A stretch of DNA of 26,337 nt from a virus. Below the pieces are notes generated by a model. It searched no databases and was not told the DNA's origin. It saw nothing but the letters and a program-made list of their open reading frames with translations. Positions 20,618-26,337 of this stretch are shown piece after piece; within the stretch, counting starts at the first letter, position 1, and every line of letters begins with the position of its first letter. The DNA lies in IMG/VR virus record IMGVR_UViG_3300030105_002036, positions 1 to 26,337 of that record. One strand, given 5' to 3'. The translations under genes were made by a program, and so were the position numbers.

Positions 20618-23600
20618 TGGCAACACTAGACGAAACAAACATCTTTGGAATACCACCAAAACAACCTGAAAAGAAAGATGACAGTCTTTCTCGCCTAGGC
20701 ATATCTGAAAGTGGCTATCTTAATCGACTGGCTCAGATACAGCAGATGAACCTGCAAGGACAAACCGACATGTCCGAAGCACGCTCTGCCAGAGGTGCTG
20801 AAAAAAAAGTTTTAAGAGATCAGTATTTCTCTGACTTAGCCGAAGCCGCCAAAGACCCAACCCAAGAAAAAAGAGACACAGCTTTAGAAAGTTTTTTTGA
20901 AACACCTTTTATGTTTCAGATGGGTCAATACATTCCCGACCCGACTGGCTTGCCAACCGACATAGCTGAGGCAGAATACGCTGGCAGAAAATTTAGAGAG
21001 TCCAGAGAAGAAAGGGGTTTAGGCGATGCTAATTTTCTTTACCCAGATCACATGTCACCCGGCGTTTCATTTGACGGTGGTCAAAGAATTATGTATGAAG
21101 ACCTTTCTGCCGAAGAAGCTGCCTTACAATTACAACGAGGTCTAGCCATTGCCAGCATTCCACCCGGAGTCGGTGGCATAGCATCCCTAGCATCAATACC
21201 AATTGTAGCAGCACGAAGTGCATTTAAAACGCCAAAGTTAGGGCTAGATATAAGCGAGGCACCAAGAATAGACTACAACGACAGATCGTTTCAAGCACCG
21301 ACAATACAAGCCAAAACCATGGATGGACAAGGCGGTGGTGGTGGTGGAATTGGTGGGTTATCCAAGCAAGAATTTACACAACAAGAGATAGACACCAAAG
21401 CCAGAGACGGCATGTTTATCTCACCTTTAAACAAATACCTAATTACCACAGCACCTAAAAATTTAAAAGGTCAGGCTATCCTTGATAACATTAAATCCAA
21501 CCAATCAAAAGGTGGCTATAAAACCGATGAAATAAAAATCACAGGCATTGAAAATTTCTTGAAAGAAAACCCAGAAGCCACAACAGCCGATGCCATAGAC
21601 TTTATATCTGAAAATAAAGTTCGAGTTCAACAAAATGTTTACAAAGACAATGTTAACTCTTCTGAGCCAGAACTATTCCAAGAGCCAGAGCTTGAGTCAA
21701 TAAATCCAATTACAGGAAAAGATGACTCACTTGAATTTGCAGAAGGTTATTACAAAGGAATGAAAGATGGTGACGAAGACTACAGAATAGGTACTGGAGC
21801 GGTTAGGTCACATTTCATGGACCTTCATGCCGATGGAAAAATTAACGATTCTGAGCTAGATAATGTTAAAGATAAGATTACCGCTTCTGAGGTCAGATAT
21901 AGCGGGATAGACAATCCCGAACTTCCAAACCAATATTTATCAGACGATGAGCTTCAACTTCTTAGCAAAAATTTGTCCATAACAGAATACGGGTCCTTAG
22001 CGCCAAACAAGATAATTAGAATAAATGATGATGTGGGACACCCATCGCTGGGTATTTATGGCAATGACGTTGATGGCTATAAATTTTTTCAAAACAATAG
22101 CCTTATTGATACGCCTAGAATTCAAACTGAGGGCGAAGCAAGAATACAAATGCGACAATTTATGCTTGATAACAGCATGATTGAAGGAGACTTATTTCAA
22201 CCCATTGCAGGTTCCGCTCAGTTTAAAAATAATTATGTTTTATCTAAAAATCAGACATTACAATTTCCGGGCGGAGAAAACTACGAAGAAATCGCTCTGG
22301 TTATGCACCCTGAAATGAATTTTAAAGAAATGTCTCCAGTGGGCAGAGGTCACTACCCAAAAGAAAAAAACCTAATAGGTAACATGATTAAGATAGATGC
22401 AAAGCTTGCAGACGGCAGCGACACCTACCATGTTCTTGAGTTTCAATCTGACCCGCAGCAACAAGGAAGAAAAGTAGGATTTGACAACGAAAAAAGTAGA
22501 AAAATTTTACAGGGTGAATATTCTAAAGCAGAAAAAGACCTTGAACAATATTACAAAGATGTGTTTGATTTAAGTGACGATGAGTTCAACAATTTAAACT
22601 TTGATTCTCCTGAAACCTACTCCCGTCAAATGATTGAAAACATACGAAAACGTCTCGACCCTACTGGTGTAGCAAGATTTGACCCTCCAAGAATAAGGGA
22701 ATTTGAAAATGCAAGAATGGCTGCGACAACAGATGACCTTGTCACCGAGTACCCTTTTGGAGAAAATTATCATGAGCTTGTTATAAAAAATGCTATCGTT
22801 AATGCCGTAAGAGACGGCAAGTCATCGGTGTCTTTTCCCAGTGCCGCCACCATCCTAGACCGCACAGGAACAAAACCAGCTTATATAGAGAATTTAGAAG
22901 TTACAAGAGTAGCCAAACCAACAAAAGTAGACAGGGAAATTTTCGACATAAAAAACATAGGGCGAGAAAACGATTTTAGATCAGAAGAAATACTTAAACA
23001 CGCAAGACAATTAAGAAAAGAGAAAAGGCTAAGTGATGCTGGCAGAGAGGATTACTCAACAGGCATAGATTTACACGAATATACAGATTCGTCAGAAAGA
23101 ATGATTGTTGATGCAGAAGCTTTTGAATTAGAAAGAGAAATGAACAGGCTTGGCTTTGAGTTGGTAGACGATGAAGATGTGGTTCTTAGCCCAAAACTAA
23201 ACGCTCATTATGATCGAGATGATTACGGAACGTCTGCGTATGAAGCCTCAAGAAGCGAGGCAATTAAAGACACGCAACCCTTAACGCTCAAAGCCATTGA
23301 AAAAGGCATACCTTTTAGTGACTTTGAGGGAGGGCTACTTTACAACAAAAGCACAGATGAGTTTACAACAATAAAAAATCTTTTTAACGATGCCGAAAGA
23401 AAAATGGTTGACCAAGGCAACTGGGTTATCAAAAGCACAGAAAAAGTAAAAAAAGGTAAAAAAACTATTGAAAGACCCCGAATAAGAGAATTTATGAGCA
23501 TTGACCACGTTCAAATTGAATACGGCAGTAGCGTAGCAAACGCAGTTAAAAAAGCCACAGAATCAGGTGATATTAAACAAACTTGGAACAGTGACTTCTT

Positions 23601-24021
23601 TGGCTTGGTTGAAGGGCATTCAAGACCATCAAGTGACAATGTCATTGATATTTATAAAAAAACAGATTTTCACAACATAGAGTTTGGCAGAGAAGTTGGG
23701 GGTGAAAGCTTTAAAACAGATTACGATAAAAAAGTTCCAAAATATTTACAAAAATTACAAAATGAATACGGTGGCAAATATGAGCTAACAGAACTCGATG
23801 CCAAAACTGCTGCTGGCAAGCCAACCGATGGGGTTACAGGAAAAAAACGTGATTACACTGACTTAGAAAAAAAAGTTTTAAAAACTCATGTTCTCCGCAT
23901 CACCCCAGAGATGAGAGACAAAGTAATAAAAGAGGGAATGGCATCTATGTACAAAGGTGGTATAGTAAATAAGGTAAAATCCATGGATAAACCAATCCAA
24001 GGCAACAGACGAGAAATGTAA
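20617..24021 (+). CDS. Large polyvalent-type protein (1134 aa)
   Basis: The gene starts at a TAATGG overlap. The N-terminus (MATLDETNIFGIPP) is a weak relative of the two upstream proteins. A hydrophobic Gly/Ala/Ile segment (GVGGIASLASIPIVAA) lies near residue 190. From about residue 553 it follows a domain typical of phage polyvalent proteins: GGENYEEIALVM, GHYPKEKNLIGNMIKI and YHVLEFQSDPQQQGRKVGF (about 606-624). NYHELVIKNAIVNAV (about 717-731) and LRITPEMRDKVI (about 1093-1104) continue the pattern. This order matches the 'ENYRE…EEIQSDWHQ-GRK…WHELALKR…ITPEM' family associated with injected multi-domain proteins. No enzyme active site is clear. The C-terminus carries MYKGGIV. Confidence 0.65.
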   Translation: MATLDETNIFGIPPKQPEKKDDSLSRLGISESGYLNRLAQIQQMNLQGQTDMSEARSARGAEKKVLRDQYFSDLAEAAKDPTQEKRDTALESFFETPFMFQMGQYIPDPTGLPTDIAEAEYAGRKFRESREERGLGDANFLYPDHMSPGVSFDGGQRIMYEDLSAEEAALQLQRGLAIASIPPGVGGIASLASIPIVAARSAFKTPKLGLDISEAPRIDYNDRSFQAPTIQAKTMDGQGGGGGGIGGLSKQEFTQQEIDTKARDGMFISPLNKYLITTAPKNLKGQAILDNIKSNQSKGGYKTDEIKITGIENFLKENPEATTADAIDFISENKVRVQQNVYKDNVNSSEPELFQEPELESINPITGKDDSLEFAEGYYKGMKDGDEDYRIGTGAVRSHFMDLHADGKINDSELDNVKDKITASEVRYSGIDNPELPNQYLSDDELQLLSKNLSITEYGSLAPNKIIRINDDVGHPSLGIYGNDVDGYKFFQNNSLIDTPRIQTEGEARIQMRQFMLDNSMIEGDLFQPIAGSAQFKNNYVLSKNQTLQFPGGENYEEIALVMHPEMNFKEMSPVGRGHYPKEKNLIGNMIKIDAKLADGSDTYHVLEFQSDPQQQGRKVGFDNEKSRKILQGEYSKAEKDLEQYYKDVFDLSDDEFNNLNFDSPETYSRQMIENIRKRLDPTGVARFDPPRIREFENARMAATTDDLVTEYPFGENYHELVIKNAIVNAVRDGKSSVSFPSAATILDRTGTKPAYIENLEVTRVAKPTKVDREIFDIKNIGRENDFRSEEILKHARQLRKEKRLSDAGREDYSTGIDLHEYTDSSERMIVDAEAFELEREMNRLGFELVDDEDVVLSPKLNAHYDRDDYGTSAYEASRSEAIKDTQPLTLKAIEKGIPFSDFEGGLLYNKSTDEFTTIKNLFNDAERKMVDQGNWVIKSTEKVKKGKKTIERPRIREFMSIDHVQIEYGSSVANAVKKATESGDIKQTWNSDFFGLVEGHSRPSSDNVIDIYKKTDFHNIEFGREVGGESFKTDYDKKVPKYLQKLQNEYGGKYELTELDAKTAAGKPTDGVTGKKRDYTDLEKKVLKTHVLRITPEMRDKVIKEGMASMYKGGIVNKVKSMDKPIQGNRREM

Positions 24022-25151
24022 TGGCAGTAGATTATTTAAAAGACTATTTAAACATTGACCCGAATGATTATTCTTCAATGGAATCTCGCATTCGCGGTGA
24101 CGAGCCACCAGCACAATCTCCACTCATGATGAGACAACCCATGATGATGCCACAAACCAGAAGTTTGGGCGACATTTCAGCCATGCCGATGATGCCAAGA
24201 CGGCAACCCGAGCAACAAGATGATAGTAAGTACCAAGGCTTGATGGATGAAATTGCAACACTAAGATCACAAATTGAAGGCATGCAAGCTCCGACAGAGC
24301 AAGTTGCCACAGATCAAGCACCAGTTATGGCGGATGCACCAACTGAAGTAAACATGGATGATGCCCGTAAAATGTTTTATGAATCTCCTGAGTTCAAAGA
24401 GTACCAAAGACAGACAGAAGGCATGGCTCATACCATGGAGTACAATCCAAGCAATTACACAGACCCAACGACAGGAAGCACGGTCAGCTTTCAAGATAGA
24501 TCAGGATTGTTTCAGGATTGGTATAAAAACACTTACGGCAGAGATTTAGCGGTAGGTACTAACAACAACAGGTCTTTTCGAATTGGCGACATAGGAGGCT
24601 ATGGTGTTCTTGACGAATCAAAAGCAATTCAAGCACCCGTTGGCATAGAAAACAGAGCGGTAGGCGAACCAGAACCTTTTGAAGACAAAAATGTTTTTGA
24701 GTTGAGACAAGAAACAGAGTCAATGGTCAACCCTTACAATGAATTGCCTACAACAGTACCAATGCCACAAGCACCATCTCAAGACATTCAAGCCAGCATT
24801 GATATGCTTGCAAACTTACCAAAAATGAACATACCGCAGATTCCAGACATGGAAGAAATTAAGCGAAAAATGGCTGAAGCTAACATGAGCTTTCCTGAGC
24901 CAGTAAGTTATCAAGATCAGTTGCAATCAATCAGAGATTTACCACAATCTAACTTACCCAACAATTTTATGGGCAACTCAGCCAGAAACGTCATGAGTCA
25001 AATCATGCAACCACAAATGCAATCTTTTGGCTCCCCAAGACAAGCCATTGGAGAACTTAATATCGACCAAGGCTACCGACCACAAATGATGGCAGGCGGC
25101 GGTTCGTTAGACATGGCTTTACAAAATTTAAAATCCAAGCTGAATGGCTAA
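24021..25151 (+). CDS. Met/Pro/Gln-rich putative virion protein (376 aa)
   Basis: The gene starts in a TAATGG overlap with the preceding gene. The N-terminal 100 residues are unusually rich in Met, Pro and Gln (PPAQSPLMMRQPMMMPQ, AMPMMPRRQPEQQ) and are probably disordered. A short coiled coil (DEIATLRSQIEGMQ) follows. The middle (NPSNYTDPTTGS to GGYGVLDES, about 138-195) looks folded, with many aromatic residues. The C-terminus ends MMAGGGSLDMALQNLKSKL. No family is recognised. Its late-operon context points to a virion or assembly protein. It overlaps the next gene by 8 bases. Confidence 0.55.
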   Translation: MAVDYLKDYLNIDPNDYSSMESRIRGDEPPAQSPLMMRQPMMMPQTRSLGDISAMPMMPRRQPEQQDDSKYQGLMDEIATLRSQIEGMQAPTEQVATDQAPVMADAPTEVNMDDARKMFYESPEFKEYQRQTEGMAHTMEYNPSNYTDPTTGSTVSFQDRSGLFQDWYKNTYGRDLAVGTNNNRSFRIGDIGGYGVLDESKAIQAPVGIENRAVGEPEPFEDKNVFELRQETESMVNPYNELPTTVPMPQAPSQDIQASIDMLANLPKMNIPQIPDMEEIKRKMAEANMSFPEPVSYQDQLQSIRDLPQSNLPNNFMGNSARNVMSQIMQPQMQSFGSPRQAIGELNIDQGYRPQMMAGGGSLDMALQNLKSKLNG

Positions 25152-25680
25152 TATAAACGGTTGGGGCAGAGGTACTTGGGGTCAACTTACATTCGGCGAA
25201 GCCTTACCAGTAATACTTACAGCACCGGGCGCAGCAACGGGAGCTACCAGTGGTGTCGCAGTTGATGCCGGTGGGCAGATTGGGGTTAATGGAGTTGTTG
25301 GTACTACAGGCGCACCCGTTGCAGGTGTAAATGGTAAGGCAATTGTAGCTGTTCCCGGCATTATAGGCAGCGTAGGAAGTTTAGCTGTTGAAGTAGACGG
25401 TGAGGCAAATGTTACGCCAACGGGTCAAGCTGGAACTTCAGCGCTTGGAACAGCCACAACCATTTCAAACAACAATTTATCGGTCACGCTCAATGCAGCC
25501 ACAGGCTCAGTTGGCGCGATTACACCTGACTGCGAGGCAAATGTAACGCTTACTGGTCAATTAGCAACCGCTTCGGTTGGCTCTGTTTTGGTCTGGAGTT
25601 TAATTGATGATGCACAAACGGCAAATTATGCTAACATTAGTGATAGCCAAACTCCAAATTGGAATGATGTGGCAGCTTAG
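25144..25680 (+). CDS. Gly/Ala/Val/Thr-repeat structural protein (178 aa)
   Basis: The N-terminus WGRGTWGQLTFGEALPV is a recognisable pattern of marine phage structural proteins. It is followed by irregular repeats of VTLTGQ/VNGVVG/ASVGSV type, predicted as beta-strands, with Gly, Ala, Val and Thr dominating. The end (NISDSQTPNWNDV) is polar. It likely forms part of the tail or a virion appendage. It lies between the Met-rich protein and the tail fibre and overlaps the former by 8 bases. The role is inferred from composition and neighbours. Confidence 0.65.
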   Translation: MANINGWGRGTWGQLTFGEALPVILTAPGAATGATSGVAVDAGGQIGVNGVVGTTGAPVAGVNGKAIVAVPGIIGSVGSLAVEVDGEANVTPTGQAGTSALGTATTISNNNLSVTLNAATGSVGAITPDCEANVTLTGQLATASVGSVLVWSLIDDAQTANYANISDSQTPNWNDVAA

Positions 25681-25702
25681 AAACAAAAAGTAGGAAAAAA
25701 TT

Positions 25703-26337
25703 ATGGCAAGTACATACGTCAACGACCTCAGACTCAACGAGATGGCTACTGGTGATGCCAGTGGAACGTGGGGAACAAATACAAACGTCAACCTAGAATT
25801 AATTGGCGAAGGTTTAGGCTATGGAACCGAAGCCATAACAACCAACGCAGACACTCATGCTTCCGTTGTAGCAGATGGTGCAACTGACCCAGTTAGAGCT
25901 ATGTATGTTGAATACACAGGAACATTAGATTCTGCTTGCACAATTACCATTAGTCCTAACACTATAAACAGAATGCACTTTATCGAAAATGGTACAAGTG
26001 GTTCTCAAAATATTATTATTTCTCAAGGCTCAGGAGCCAACATAACAATACCGCCCGGAGACACAAAAGCAGTTTACTTAGATGGTGCTGGTTCTGGTGC
26101 AGCAGTTGTTGACGCTTTTGCCAGTCTTAATGTTGTAGATTTAAAAGTACAAGACGATCTTACAGTTACAGATGATGTAATTATTGGTGGCGATATAGAC
26201 CTAGAAGGTTCTATAGATGTAAATGGAACAGCTAACTTAGATATCGTAGATATTGATGGAGCTGTAAACATGGCAACTACTGCCCTTGTTACTGGCGTAC
26301 TGACAACAACCGCAGCACAGGTAATTAATGGTGGGGC
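25703..26337 (+). CDS. Tail fibre protein, 3'-truncated by window end
   Basis: The ATG is preceded by AGGAAAAAA. The frame stays open to the last base, giving about 211 residues. The beginning (YVNDLRLNEMATGDASGTWG, then TNTNVNLELIGEGLGYGTEA) is a familiar N-terminus of tail fibres in uncultured marine phages. Residues about 165-205 show repeated beta-helix-like turns (DDLTVTDDVIIGGDIDLEG, SIDVNGTANLDIVDIDG), typical of a fibre shaft. The receptor-binding end is outside the window. It probably recognises the host surface. The family call is by pattern and the fibre role is well supported by the repeat. Confidence 0.75.
   Translation, partial: MASTYVNDLRLNEMATGDASGTWGTNTNVNLELIGEGLGYGTEAITTNADTHASVVADGATDPVRAMYVEYTGTLDSACTITISPNTINRMHFIENGTSGSQNIIISQGSGANITIPPGDTKAVYLDGAGSGAAVVDAFASLNVVDLKVQDDLTVTDDVIIGGDIDLEGSIDVNGTANLDIVDIDGAVNMATTALVTGVLTTTAAQVINGG

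Overview
The window is a stretch of tailed-phage genome (or of a prophage or an assembled uncultured phage), moderately AT-rich, with dense and mostly plus-strand genes. Several proteins follow patterns I associate with uncultured marine phages: a 'GPGTETSDDIPAMLSDGEF' virion protein, an 'FYNPYQSEVID' virion protein, a 'WGRGTWGQLTFGE' protein, and a tail-fibre N-terminus with 'GTWGTNTNVNLELIGE'. No host gene, rRNA or tRNA is visible. The host is probably a marine bacterium, but the sequence does not name it. A short serine recombinase suggests either a temperate lifestyle or a local DNA switch.

Layout. (1) 1-5092: late genes for probable internal or ejected virion proteins, tightly overlapping and all on plus. 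(2) 5096-7957: a divergent RHH-like small gene and a methyltransferase, then small unknown genes. The last two unknown genes sit in cassettes with near-identical promoters and terminators. (3) 7988-10343, minus strand: an SSB-like protein, a RecE/PDDEXK-type exonuclease, a small unknown protein and a second PD-(D/E)XK candidate. They run from a divergent promoter near 10400 to a terminator at 7956-7983 that can serve both strands. (4) 10450-14227: primase-helicase (Toprim plus VapE-like ATPase), a small unknown, a resolvase-like nuclease, a zinc ribbon, an odd low-complexity stretch and the small terminase subunit. (5) 14228-14650: a mostly non-coding, structured gap. (6) 14651-17898: small early operons (membrane protein, coiled coil, double zinc-finger protein, unknowns, a 23-residue membrane peptide) ending in the serine recombinase. 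(7) 17911-26337: late genes again. Three consecutive large genes carry a shared N-terminal block, strong in the first two and weak in the third, on unrelated C-terminal parts. One C-terminus looks like an ADP-ribosyltransferase and one like a large polyvalent-protein domain. They are followed by a Met/Pro/Gln-rich protein, a Gly/Ala/Val repeat protein and the start of a tail fibre.

How it fits together. Regions 3 and 4 form a replication/recombination set (primase-helicase, SSB-like, exonuclease, nucleases) plus packaging initiation. The small-gene operons in regions 2, 5 and 6 are each preceded by the motif ATAAGTGTT (or CTAAGTGTT) at or over the -35 box. Three of the six sites carry it twice at a 10-bp step, which suggests one shared regulator. 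The most interesting part is 17898-24021: a recombinase gene directly abutting a run of candidate virion-delivered effectors, whose first two members begin with an identical 43-bp direct repeat.

The large terminase, portal, major capsid protein, a DNA polymerase and recognisable lysis genes are not in this window. All function calls come from reading motifs by eye, without any database search.
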